Part shown: piece by piece, positions 10,719 to 19,106 of the stretch
Layout of the letters: each line of letters starts with the position of its first letter
Position numbering within the stretch: position 1 is the first letter of the stretch
NCBI GenBank assembly: GCA_016867235.1
Contig: VGJY01000011.1
Coordinates: 1 to 45,041, forward strand
Reading direction: 5' to 3'
DNA from: Candidatus Tanganyikabacteria bacterium
GTDB lineage: Bacteria > Cyanobacteriota > Sericytochromatia > S15B-MN24 > VGJW01
Length of the DNA stretch: 45,041 nt
Translations under genes and position numbers: made by a program
The notes under the pieces: model-generated
Seen by the model: only the letters and a program-made list of their open reading frames with translations
Told to the model about the DNA's origin: nothing
The model's database searches: none

Positions 10719-11615
10719 TCATACGAGGCCCGATCGTACCAGGAACCGCGCCAGGGCGTCCTGCCACGGCGGCAGCGGCGACTCGCCGGCGGCACGCCAA
10801 TTGGCGTTGTCCAGCGGCGCGAAGGCCGGGCGCGGCGCAGGCCGCCCGGCCTCGGCGGTCGACTGGGGGTGCACCGGCGTGGCCAGACCGGCCCGGCCGA
10901 CGATCTCGCGGGCGAAGTCGCACCAGGTCGTCACCCCGGCGTTGGTCAGGTGGTACGTGCCGTAGCGCCGGGTCAGGATCAGGCGCCCGAGGGCGCGCGC
11001 CAGATCCGCCGCGTAGGTCGGACAGCCGTGCTGGTCGGCGACCACCCGCAATTCGGGCCGCTCCCTGGCGGCGCGCAGGATGGTCGTGACGAAGTTGGGA
11101 CCGTGCTCGCCGAAGAGCCAGGAGGTGCGCACCACGTAATGGCGCGGGATCCGGCGGGCAGCGAGTTCGCCGGCGAGCTTGGTGCGCCCGTACGCGCCGA
11201 GGGGGTTGGGCGTGTCGCCCTCGCGATAGGGCCGGCCGGCGGCGCCGTCGAACACGTAGTCGGTGCTCAGATAGACCAGGTCGATCCCGAGTTCTTCGCA
11301 GGCCCGCGCCGCAGCCTGCGCGAAGACGCCGTTGACCACCAGGGCCGCGTCCTCGCATTCCTCGGCCTTGTCCACCTGCGTGTAGGCGGCGGCGTGGATC
11401 AGCACTTCGGCCCGGGACGCCGCCACCTGGCCCAGCAGAGTCGGGAAATCGTCCCAGGATCGGAATACGAATTCCTCATACTCGGAGGCGCCCGGCAGCG
11501 CCGTGCTCGACCGTTCGATCACGCCGCAACCCGCGACCGAATGGCCGAGATCCGGAAGCTCGCTGGCCAGGGAATGGCCCAGCATGCCGGAGAGGCCGGA
11601 GACGTAGACTCTCAA
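10719..11615 (-). CDS. rfbD: dTDP-4-dehydrorhamnose reductase-like protein
   Basis: 298-residue SDR protein of the RmlD/RfbD family, which reduces dTDP-4-keto-rhamnose to dTDP-L-rhamnose. The N-terminal dinucleotide site reads SGLSGMLGHSL; the catalytic YxxxK is YGRTKLAGE; the family motifs AAAYTQVDKAE, STDYVFDG and RTSWLFGEHGPNF are all present. The start is probably TTG at 11615, right before the first beta strand (LRVYVSG); another in-frame TTG at 11654 adds 13 residues. RmlA, RmlB and RmlC are not in the window, so specificity for dTDP-rhamnose is inferred from similarity only. Confidence 0.87.
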   Translation of the reverse strand: MRVYVSGLSGMLGHSLASELPDLGHSVAGCGVIERSSTALPGASEYEEFVFRSWDDFPTLLGQVAASRAEVLIHAAAYTQVDKAEECEDAALVVNGVFAQAAARACEELGIDLVYLSTDYVFDGAAGRPYREGDTPNPLGAYGRTKLAGELAARRIPRHYVVRTSWLFGEHGPNFVTTILRAARERPELRVVADQHGCPTYAADLARALGRLILTRRYGTYHLTNAGVTTWCDFAREIVGRAGLATPVHPQSTAEAGRPAPRPAFAPLDNANWRAAGESPLPPWQDALARFLVRSGLV

Positions 11616-11678
11616 GACGGCCGCTAGCCTACCACGCGCCCGATCCGCAGGCAATCTCCACCAATGTGTTAAAAGGCC

Positions 11679-11707
11679 TTGATCTCTCCTTTAATTGGAG
11701 ATAATAT
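11679..11707 (+). promoter_or_regulatory. Putative promoter of the S8 peptidase gene
   Basis: TTGATC (11679-11684) and TAATAT (11702-11707) are separated by 17 bases in an AT-rich island within GC-rich DNA, about 64 bases upstream of the chosen start codon. A 5-bp inverted repeat (TCTCC 11685-11689, GGAGA 11697-11701) lies between the two elements and could be an operator. Confidence 0.5.
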
Positions 11708-11770
11708 GAACTGACTCGGATCTTAAATCGGGCTTAATCTACCGGGATGCGTAAAGAAGGAGTCAACTGG

Positions 11771-13066
11771 ATGGCGAACCGTCTGGCCCTCGGCACCCTC
11801 GTCGCCGCTAGCGTCGTGGCCGGGTGTGGTGTCAACCCCGTCGGGCAGGCCCTGCAAAGCGCCATCAAGGACCCCTTCGCCAACCTGATGGACGGCCAGG
11901 CCATCTCGGGCGAGGTCATCGTCCAGCTCAAGCCGGGCGCGGCCCTGCCGAAGGTCGCCGGCGCCAAGCAGGTCAGCGAGATAGACCTCGAAGACCTAGG
12001 CAAGTTCGTGCTCGTCAAGGCCACCGACAAGGGCGCCACCAACCTCGAGAAGGCCTTCTCGCAGCAGCCGATGGTCGCCGGCGTCACGCCCAACCGGGTG
12101 CTCAAGATGCCCATCCCCAAAGCCAAGCCGCCACTGCCCGCGCTGGGCATCCCGACCGACGCCTCGGGCAACGACCCGCTCCGCAGCCAGCAGTGGTACC
12201 TGGATCGCGTCGGCGCCGAGCAGGCCTGGAGCGTGACCGACGGCAAGGGCATCGTGGTCGCCGTCGTGGACACCGGCGTGGATTACACGCATCCCGACCT
12301 CAAGGACCAGGTCGTCGGCAAGGGCCACTCGTTCGTCAACAACCGGCCTGACGGCCTCGACGAGCAGGGCCACGGCACCCACGTCGCCGGCACCATCGCC
12401 GCCCAGTACAACAACAACGAGGGCGTCGTGGGCGTCGCCAAGGGCGCGAAGATCCTGCCGGTGCAGGTGCTGTCGGCGTCGGGCGGCGGCAGCCTCTACT
12501 CGATCGCCCAGGGCATCAAGTACGCCGCCGACTACGGCGTGCAAAACAAGGTGCGCGTGGTGGTCAACCTCTCGCTGGGCGGCGCCGCCACGGTGGACCC
12601 GGTCTCCTACACCACCGGCTGGTACGCCACCGGCAAGGGCGCCCTCCTGGTCGCCGCCGCCGGCAACAGCAATACCGCCGTCGGCACCCCGGCGCGGTGG
12701 GACAAGTACTACATGGCGATCTCGGCGCTCGACGAGAAGGACGAGAAGGCCAACTTCTCGTGCTACGGCCCCGAGATCAGCGTCGGCGCCCCCGGCACCA
12801 ACATCATGGCCACGACGCCGTCGTATGACGTTCCCCTCAACAAGTATGGCTATCCCAAGTGGTACGCCCCTCTCCAGGGCACTTCCATGGCCTGCCCCAT
12901 CGCGGCCAGCGTTTGCGCCCTGACGTGGAGCGTCCACCCCGATTGGAGCTGGAAGCAGGTCCGCCAGCACGTCGAGAAGACCGCCAAGGATCTGGGCAAG
13001 TCCGGCAAGGACGATCACACCGGTTATGGCATCGTTCAGGCGGCCGCCGCGGTCGGCCTGAAGTAG
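11771..13066 (+). CDS. S8 (subtilisin-like) serine peptidase lipoprotein
   Basis: 431-residue subtilase. The start at ATG 11771 is chosen over ATG 11747 because AAGGAG (11757-11762) sits 8 bases ahead of it and the protein then opens with a short signal and lipobox (ASVVAG, C19). A fervidolysin-like propeptide follows (EVIVQLKPG to about residue 115). The catalytic triad is intact: D167 in VVDTGVD, H201 in GHGTHVAG and S372 in GTSMA, with oxyanion Asn in AAAGNSN. It should be lipid-anchored outside the inner membrane. A second, closely similar S8 lipoprotein lies downstream, which suggests tandem duplication. Confidence 0.93.
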   Translation: MANRLALGTLVAASVVAGCGVNPVGQALQSAIKDPFANLMDGQAISGEVIVQLKPGAALPKVAGAKQVSEIDLEDLGKFVLVKATDKGATNLEKAFSQQPMVAGVTPNRVLKMPIPKAKPPLPALGIPTDASGNDPLRSQQWYLDRVGAEQAWSVTDGKGIVVAVVDTGVDYTHPDLKDQVVGKGHSFVNNRPDGLDEQGHGTHVAGTIAAQYNNNEGVVGVAKGAKILPVQVLSASGGGSLYSIAQGIKYAADYGVQNKVRVVVNLSLGGAATVDPVSYTTGWYATGKGALLVAAAGNSNTAVGTPARWDKYYMAISALDEKDEKANFSCYGPEISVGAPGTNIMATTPSYDVPLNKYGYPKWYAPLQGTSMACPIAASVCALTWSVHPDWSWKQVRQHVEKTAKDLGKSGKDDHTGYGIVQAAAAVGLK

Positions 13067-13084
13067 AGATACAGGAGTACGGTA

Positions 13085-13156
13085 ATGCAGCGCAACTGGA
13101 CGACCGACTGGACCCAAGAGCCCATTCGCGATACCAAGATTCGCCTCCCGCTGTAG
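13085..13156 (+). CDS. 23-residue small ORF downstream of S8 peptidase
   Basis: A short ORF beginning MQRNWTTDW and ending in IRLPL. It has a strong ribosome site, AGGAG at 13073-13077, seven bases before the ATG, and begins 18 bases after the S8 peptidase stop. An intrinsic terminator follows 16 bases after its stop. The peptide has two tryptophans, is mostly polar and has no signal or membrane segment. I do not recognise it. It could be a genuine small protein made with the peptidase, or a chance ORF. Confidence 0.5.
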   Translation: MQRNWTTDWTQEPIRDTKIRLPL

Positions 13157-13172
13157 CTCTCGTTTTTGCTCG

Positions 13173-13203
13173 TCACCCTCGCCTCCGGGCGGGGGTGATT
13201 TTC
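13173..13203 (+). terminator. Rho-independent terminator after the S8 gene and small ORF
   Basis: Arms TCACCCTCGCC (13173-13183) and GGCGGGGGTGA (13188-13198) pair with one G-T wobble around a TCCG loop, followed by TTTTC. It separates the first S8 transcript from the second S8 gene. Confidence 0.8.
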
Positions 13204-13290
13204 AATCCGGGCGCGGCAAGATCCGGCCGCGGGAGCCGACAATGTCTTGACAGTCCGACCAAGGCAAAGTTAAGGAAAGACCAAGGCTCC

Positions 13291-14598
13291 TTGCCCAGAC
13301 ACCCCGCCTGGATCCTGCCCCTGCTGGTGGCAGCCGGGTGCGGCGCGCCAGTCAGCAGCGCGGATCGGTTGCCGGTCTCCCAGGACAAGCGGCTGGAGCA
13401 GGTCCCGGACGAAGTCATCGTCAAGTACCGGGCGCCCGAGGGCATGCGGGCCGAGGCGACCATGTTCCCGGAGGACATCGCCCCGACGCGCAAGTACGAC
13501 CTCTTGCCCGAGACCACGCAACTTGACGCCACGAGCTTCGACTCGCGCAACGACACGGTCCTGGTGAAGACCTCGCGGGGCGAGGCCGCCCGGGTCGCCG
13601 CGGCCTACGCGGCCCGGCCGGAGGTCGAGTGGGCCATCCCCAACGCCCGGATCCAGGCGCCCGTGCCCGTGATGCCCGGCCAGCAGCCCGGCACCGGCAT
13701 CCGCTCGACCATTCGCAGCAACGATCCGCTCGTCGCGCAGCAGTGGTATCTCGATCGCATCAACGCCCAGGCCGCCTGGGCCACGAGCACGGGGACCGGC
13801 GTCACCGTCGCCGTGCTGGATACCGGCATCGACGGCGGCCACCCGGATCTGTCGGGCGCCGTGGAGAAGGGCGGCGACTTCATCTCCAAGAGCGACGACA
13901 CCGCCGACAAGCACGGGCACGGCACGCACGTGGCGGGCATCGTGGGCGCCCGCAAGGACAACGGGGTGGGCATCGTGGGCGTGGCGCCCGGCTGCAACCT
14001 CCTGGCCGTGCGCGTCCTGGGCGAGAGCGGGGGCAGCGGCGTCTTCTCGGTGGCCCGCGGCATCAAGGCCGCGGCCGACTACGCCAAGCGCACCAAGAAG
14101 CGCGTGGTGATCAACCTCTCGCTGGGCTCGCGCATGCCCGTCGATCCGGTGGACTTCATGGCCGGGTGGTACGCGACGCGGCAGGGCGCCCTCCTGGTCG
14201 CCGCGGCCGGCAACGAGGGAGGCCCCGTGGGCGTCCCGGCCAAGCACCGCTACTTCATGGCCATCGGCGCCACCGATACCCGCGACGCGCGGGCGTCATT
14301 CTCCAACTTCGGCAGCCAACTGGCGCTCTCGGCGCCCGGCGTGGACATCGTGTCCACCACGCCGACCTACCCGGTGACGATGACCCAGCGCGGCGTGGCG
14401 CAGAACTTCGCGGCCTTGCAGGGCACCAGCATGGCCACTCCCATCGTGTCGGGCGTGGCGGCCCTGGTGTGGTCGAAGCATCCCGACTGGTCGCCGGCCC
14501 AGGTGCGCGATGCGCTCACCAAGGGTGCGAAGAACCTGGGCGACCGCAACCAGTTCGGTGCCGGCCTCGTGGACGCGGCGGCGGCCGTGGCGCCATGA
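13291..14598 (+). CDS. S8 (subtilisin-like) serine peptidase lipoprotein, second copy
   Basis: 435-residue subtilase. The only sensible start is TTG at 13291, giving a very short signal with a lipobox (LLVAAGC, C18). A propeptide-like region (DEVIVKYRAPEG) precedes the catalytic domain. The triad is complete: D177 in VLDTGID, H210 in GHGTHVAG and S380 in GTSMATP, with AAAGNEGG for the oxyanion. A perfect -35 hexamer TTGACA lies at 13247-13252, but the -10 is poor, so the promoter is uncertain. The stop overlaps the start of the PLD-family lipoprotein (ATGA), so the two are translationally coupled. Confidence 0.9.
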   Translation: MPRHPAWILPLLVAAGCGAPVSSADRLPVSQDKRLEQVPDEVIVKYRAPEGMRAEATMFPEDIAPTRKYDLLPETTQLDATSFDSRNDTVLVKTSRGEAARVAAAYAARPEVEWAIPNARIQAPVPVMPGQQPGTGIRSTIRSNDPLVAQQWYLDRINAQAAWATSTGTGVTVAVLDTGIDGGHPDLSGAVEKGGDFISKSDDTADKHGHGTHVAGIVGARKDNGVGIVGVAPGCNLLAVRVLGESGGSGVFSVARGIKAAADYAKRTKKRVVINLSLGSRMPVDPVDFMAGWYATRQGALLVAAAGNEGGPVGVPAKHRYFMAIGATDTRDARASFSNFGSQLALSAPGVDIVSTTPTYPVTMTQRGVAQNFAALQGTSMATPIVSGVAALVWSKHPDWSPAQVRDALTKGAKNLGDRNQFGAGLVDAAAAVAP

Positions 14599-15899
14599 CG
14601 ACGCGCCTTCACGGCGGATTGCCGCAGCTGGCCGTCGGGATGTGCTTGCTGCTTTCCCTCGCTGGCTGCGGCGGCGCCCCCACGGGCACCCGCGCTCTGG
14701 CAGGTCCGCCGCAGCAGGCTCTAGCGGCCCGCAACGCCCAGTCCGCCGCGATCGACGCCTCGGTAGGCCGCGTGACGCGGCGATCGGCCAGCCACGACAA
14801 CTCGTTCCGGATGTACCTCGACGGGCCGGACTCCTACGGCGAACTCTTCGAGATGATCCGCGGCGCGAAACGGAGCATCTGGATCTCGTCGTTCGAGTAC
14901 CACGCCGACGTTCACGGCCTGGCCATGACGACCCTGCTGGGGGCCAAGGCGCGGGCGGGCGTCGAGGTGAAGCTGCTCGTCGACAAGGTCGGCGGCAACC
15001 TCGAGAAGGGCACGCAGGACTACCTGCGCCTGGTCCGCGAGGCCGGCGGCGAGGCCCGCGAATACCCGACGCAGTGGGTCAACGGTTTCGTCGGCATCGA
15101 CCATCGCAAGCTCTTCATCGTGGACGGCACGGTCGCGATGACCGGCGGCATGAACATCGGCGACATGTACTACGAGGACTTCCACGACACGCTCGGCACC
15201 GTGCGGGGCGGCGCCGTGCGGGACATGGCTCGAGAGTTCTTCCGCGACTGGAAGCGGGCTGGCGGCCAGGCGCCGGCAAGCCTGCCGGATGCCGTTCGCG
15301 ACGGCGATACAAGCATCCGGGTCCTGACGACCAGCGGCCCGGAAGGCCGGACCGAGATCTTCGACGGCCTCGCGGCCGCCATCGGCGCCGCCAAGGACCA
15401 CATCAATGTCGCGGTGCCGTACTTCTCGGACGACGATCTGGTCGAGGTGCTGGAGGATGCCGCCGCCGAAGGCGTGAAGGTCCGGCTCCTCCTGCCGGAC
15501 ATCGAGACCTACAGCCGGGTGGACGTCGGCATCCTGTTCAACTACCTCAATCCGGCGAGCGCCCGCAAGCTTCTGGCGGCAGGCGCCGAGGTCTGGTTCT
15601 ACCGCGGCAAGAAGCTCCACCTGAAGGTCTTCGAGATTGACGACGCCTGGGTGTGCTACGGCTCGGCCAACGGGGACACGATGTCCTTCCTGCGCAACCA
15701 GGAACTGAGCCTGGCGATCGCCGATCCGGCGGTGGCCCAGGACGTACGCAAGCGCCTCTTCGAGGCCGACCTGGCCCTCTCGCGCCGGGTCACCGAGAAG
15801 GATCTCCAGCTCAGGCCCGCGGCCCAGGCCTTCTCCAGCGCCCTCGACGCGCTGTCGTACTACTTCGGCGTGAAGCCGGGGTCGTCAGTGTATCGCTAG
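14595..15899 (+). CDS. Phospholipase D-family lipoprotein (cardiolipin synthase-like)
   Basis: 434-residue protein with two HKD motifs: H170 in DHRKLFIVDGTVAMTGG and H342 in LHLKVFEIDDAWVCYGSANGD, the latter with the G-S-x-N element typical of phosphatidyltransferases. The N-terminus is a lipoprotein signal (LLLSLAGC, C25), so unlike classical Cls it appears anchored by lipid and exported. It may be a phospholipase, a transphosphatidylase or a nuclease; sequence alone does not decide. It starts within the stop codon of the S8 peptidase, and its last 15 bases overlap the opposing gene. Confidence 0.87.
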   Translation: MTTRLHGGLPQLAVGMCLLLSLAGCGGAPTGTRALAGPPQQALAARNAQSAAIDASVGRVTRRSASHDNSFRMYLDGPDSYGELFEMIRGAKRSIWISSFEYHADVHGLAMTTLLGAKARAGVEVKLLVDKVGGNLEKGTQDYLRLVREAGGEAREYPTQWVNGFVGIDHRKLFIVDGTVAMTGGMNIGDMYYEDFHDTLGTVRGGAVRDMAREFFRDWKRAGGQAPASLPDAVRDGDTSIRVLTTSGPEGRTEIFDGLAAAIGAAKDHINVAVPYFSDDDLVEVLEDAAAEGVKVRLLLPDIETYSRVDVGILFNYLNPASARKLLAAGAEVWFYRGKKLHLKVFEIDDAWVCYGSANGDTMSFLRNQELSLAIADPAVAQDVRKRLFEADLALSRRVTEKDLQLRPAAQAFSSALDALSYYFGVKPGSSVYR

Positions 15900-16832
15900 C
15901 CTGACAGACAAATCGGCGCCCTTGCTCTCGACGACCATCACGTCCTTGTCGGTGAGCATGTAGGTCTTGATGCCGTACCAGGTGCGCATGTAGCTGCGGT
16001 TGACCTGTCCGGCGAAGATCGCCGCCGTGCGCACGGTCTTGAGGAGGCGGGCCAGGCGGCGGGCTTCCTGGCGGTCGGCCAGGCCGTTGCGGACCTTGCG
16101 CCGGGGATCGACCGGCGGCCGGTGCATGAACACGAAGACGCGGCGGGCGCCGTCCAGCCGAAAGTCCTGGAGCCGCTTGCCGGCCCAGTCCAGTTGCTGG
16201 GTCCCGAGGCGATGGTCCCGGTTATCCAGGAGCAGGAAGCGGTCGGGACCGACGGCAAAGGCGCCGTAGGGCGTGCCGAGCCGCTGCCGGATGGTGTCCG
16301 GCCGGTCGCGCAGGCCCGGCAGCAGGTAGGTGGGGAATGCGAGATCCTCGGCCAGGTCCATCGCCGGCACCGCCCCGGTACCGCCGATCTTCACCGCGAA
16401 ATGCGGCCGCTGGTTCGCGGCGTCCGGGAGCAGGGACAGGCCGGGCTTCACCGACGGCGCCACGGCGAAGCGGTAGTCCCGGGGCAAGTTGGGCTCCAGG
16501 CGCCACTGGCCCCGGCCACCGCCCGCCAGCGTCAAGGAGGCGACGAGCATGCCGGCCGTGTTGGTCGCGGCTTCCGCGACGCCGCGCCCGGTCACCAGGT
16601 ACGACCCGGCCGGGACGTTGCGCCACCTGACCGTGCCGTTGTAGAAGCTCTGCGAGTCGTTGGCCACGGAGACACGCACGTTGGGGCTGTTGGCCCAGAT
16701 CCCGACGCCACTCTGCGCGCGCTCGACCACCGATCCGCCCGAGACCTCGATCTGCAACTGGCCCGAACGCACCACGGGAGTGGCAACCGGGAGGATCAGA
16801 AATAGCGCCAGGAGACGGAGCACGGTCGCCAA
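15885..16832 (-). CDS. Secreted metallophosphoesterase-like protein, catalytic motifs missing
   Basis: 315-residue exported protein (hydrophobic start LRLLALFLILPVATPVV). The first part (to about residue 120) looks like a beta-rich domain (GSYLVTGRGVAE). The second part resembles the later half of calcineurin-type phosphoesterases: DRFLLLDNRDHRLGTQQLDWAGKRL, then VFVFMHRPPVDPR and AAIFAGQVNRSYMRTWYG. The early D-x-H, GDxxD and GNH metal motifs are not found, and the usual GH-x-H reads GQVN, so catalysis is doubtful. The start is TTG at 16832; a GTG at 16823 is possible. It is divergent from the GH57 gene with only a 30-base gap. Confidence 0.6.
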   Translation of the reverse strand: MATVLRLLALFLILPVATPVVRSGQLQIEVSGGSVVERAQSGVGIWANSPNVRVSVANDSQSFYNGTVRWRNVPAGSYLVTGRGVAEAATNTAGMLVASLTLAGGGRGQWRLEPNLPRDYRFAVAPSVKPGLSLLPDAANQRPHFAVKIGGTGAVPAMDLAEDLAFPTYLLPGLRDRPDTIRQRLGTPYGAFAVGPDRFLLLDNRDHRLGTQQLDWAGKRLQDFRLDGARRVFVFMHRPPVDPRRKVRNGLADRQEARRLARLLKTVRTAAIFAGQVNRSYMRTWYGIKTYMLTDKDVMVVESKGADLSVRLAIH

Positions 16833-16862
16833 TACCGTATACTCTAGGTTTCCGTCACGTCA

Positions 16863-19055
16863 ATGCTCCACGTCGCCTTCGTCTGGCACATGCATCAGCC
16901 GCTCTACAAGGATCGGCTGACAGGGCGCTACCTCATGCCCTGGGTGCGTCTGCACGGGATCAAGGACTACCTGGACATGGTGGCGATCCTCCGGCAGTAC
17001 CCCGGGCTCCATCAGACGTTCAACCTGGTGCCGTCGCTGCTGGAGCAGGTCGAGGACTACGCGTCCGGCCACGCGGTTGACCGCGCGCTGGAGGTGACGC
17101 TGAAGCCCGTCGCCGACTGGACGCGGGACGATCGGGCGTACGTGATGCTCCGCTTCTTCGATGCGCAGTTCGACAACATGATCGCCCCCTTCCCGCGCTA
17201 TCACCAGCTCGCCCTCAAGCGCAACGATCTGCTCGGCCAGTTCGATGCCGAGGACGCGTCGCGGGCGTTCACCCACCAGGATCTGCTGGATCTCACGGTC
17301 TGGTTCAACCTGGCCTGGTTCGATCCCCTGTGGCGCCGCACGGAGCCCGAGTTGCAGGCGCTCGTGCAGCGCGGCCGCGGGTTCACGCAGGTCGATCGAG
17401 AGCTGGTCGTCGCCAAGCAGCGGAAGATCCTGGCCCGCATCGTGCCCGAGTACTCGGAGATGCGGATTCGCGGCCAGGTCGAGCTCACCACCACGCCGTT
17501 CTACCACCCTATCCTGCCGCTGCTGGTGGATACCGACAGCGCCCGCGTGGCCCGGCCCCACCTGCCCCTGCCCGGCACCAGATTCAGCTACCCGGAGGAT
17601 GCCCGCCACCAGATCCGGCGCGGCCTGGAGTACTTCGCGTCCCGCTTCGGCCACCGGCCGGTGGGCATGTGGCCGTCCGAGCAGTCGGTGAGCCCGGCCG
17701 CGGTCCAGATCATGGCCGAAGAAGGCATCCGCTGGGCCATCAGCGACGAAGGCGTCCTCGCGCATTCCCTGGGCGTCCGCCTGGTGCGCGACGCGGCCGG
17801 ACAACTGCTGCATCCCGACGTGCTCTACCGGCCCTACGCGGTGGACACGCCGGCCGGGCGCGTCCAGTTCGTCTTCCGCGACATCGTCCTGTCCGACCTC
17901 ATCGGCTTCAGCTACCCGCGCGTCCCCGGGGCGCAGGCGGCGCAGGACCTGCACGAGCGCCTCAAGGGCATCCGGGCCCGGTCGCCCCATCCGGATCCCC
18001 TCGTGACCATCGCACTGGACGGCGAGAACTGCTGGGAGCACTACGCCGAGGACGGGTGGGACTTCCTGCGGGCGTTCTACGACGGCGTGGCCGCCGATCC
18101 CGACATCCGGCTGTGCACGGTCGGCGAGTACCTGGCGGAGCATCCGGCGGCGCACCATCTGCCCCACCTCCATTCCGGGTCGTGGATCGGGTCGGACTTC
18201 ACGACCTGGATCGGCGATCCCACCAAAAACCGGGCCTGGGATCTCGTGGGCGAGGCGCGCGCGGCGTTCGAGACCTACGACGGCCCCAACCGCGAGGAGG
18301 CCCGCGAGGAGATCCTGACCGCCGAAGGCAGCGACTGGTTCTGGTGGTTCGGGGTCGGCCACGACTCCGGTCAGGACGAGCTGTTCGACGAGCAGTTCCG
18401 GATGCACCTCGCGAATGCCTGGCGCCTGATGGGCGAGGAGGTCCCCGAGTCTCTCGCCGGGCCGGTCACGCCGGCCGAACCCGCGATGCCCGAGCCCACG
18501 GCGGCCGAGTCGGGCGTGTTCGAGGCGGTGGCCCCGCAGGGCGCGATGCACGCGGCGGTGCGGTTCATCAATCGCATCGCGTTCCGGGGCGAACCCGCGG
18601 GCGTTTTCGTCGCCATCGAACTCGGGCCGACCTTCGAACCGATGCCGGGCGACGAGATCCTCATCGGCTGGTTCTATCCGGGCCAGACCCGCCACAATTC
18701 CCCCCTCAACGCCCGGCCCGCACCCGCCCTGGATGGCATCACCTACCGCTTCCTCTACGCGCATGAGGTGCGCGTCGCGTTCGATCCGCCCGGCGGGACG
18801 GTCTGGGAGGCCGGCGAGGTGTTCACGTGGCACCTCGTGCCGGCCGACGTGGCCGTGCGGCGCGAGGGCGCCACGGTCGCGATCGAGGTGCCGACGGCCG
18901 CCATCGGGCAAGGCCCCGGGCGGGAGGTGCACTTCGTCGTGGGCATCTGCCGCGGCGGCGATCTGCTCGACGTCTTTCCTTCGGACAGGACCTTGGCGGT
19001 ACGGATACCTTCGCAGGCCGCGGCAAGCGCGCAAGCGAGGGTCACGTCCGGCTGA
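16863..19055 (+). CDS. Glycoside hydrolase family 57 protein (amylopullulanase/alpha-amylase type)
   Basis: 730-residue cytoplasmic glucan-active enzyme; no signal peptide. The GH57 hallmarks are all present: HMHQPLY at residues 9-15 (region 1), the nucleophile E273 in MWPSEQSVSP (region 3), and the acid/base D386 in ALDGENCWEHY (region 4). The catalytic barrel spans about residues 1-400 with a helical segment after it. The last about 180 residues (from VFEAVAPQGAMHAAVRFINRI) form a beta-rich C-terminal domain of the DUF1957/amylopullulanase-associated kind. Likely substrates are alpha-1,4 and alpha-1,6 glucans such as glycogen. A TATACT at 16838-16843 may be its -10 element. Confidence 0.92.
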   Translation: MLHVAFVWHMHQPLYKDRLTGRYLMPWVRLHGIKDYLDMVAILRQYPGLHQTFNLVPSLLEQVEDYASGHAVDRALEVTLKPVADWTRDDRAYVMLRFFDAQFDNMIAPFPRYHQLALKRNDLLGQFDAEDASRAFTHQDLLDLTVWFNLAWFDPLWRRTEPELQALVQRGRGFTQVDRELVVAKQRKILARIVPEYSEMRIRGQVELTTTPFYHPILPLLVDTDSARVARPHLPLPGTRFSYPEDARHQIRRGLEYFASRFGHRPVGMWPSEQSVSPAAVQIMAEEGIRWAISDEGVLAHSLGVRLVRDAAGQLLHPDVLYRPYAVDTPAGRVQFVFRDIVLSDLIGFSYPRVPGAQAAQDLHERLKGIRARSPHPDPLVTIALDGENCWEHYAEDGWDFLRAFYDGVAADPDIRLCTVGEYLAEHPAAHHLPHLHSGSWIGSDFTTWIGDPTKNRAWDLVGEARAAFETYDGPNREEAREEILTAEGSDWFWWFGVGHDSGQDELFDEQFRMHLANAWRLMGEEVPESLAGPVTPAEPAMPEPTAAESGVFEAVAPQGAMHAAVRFINRIAFRGEPAGVFVAIELGPTFEPMPGDEILIGWFYPGQTRHNSPLNARPAPALDGITYRFLYAHEVRVAFDPPGGTVWEAGEVFTWHLVPADVAVRREGATVAIEVPTAAIGQGPGREVHFVVGICRGGDLLDVFPSDRTLAVRIPSQAAASAQARVTSG

Positions 19056-19106
19056 TGTGGGAAGCGGCGACACCAGGGGAATAAGGGATCCTGGTAACCA
19101 AAACGG

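Noticed and set aside
16833-16862. Palindromic GTATAC in the 30-base divergent gap as an operator
   Set aside because: A 6-base palindrome is too short to support a regulatory site by itself.
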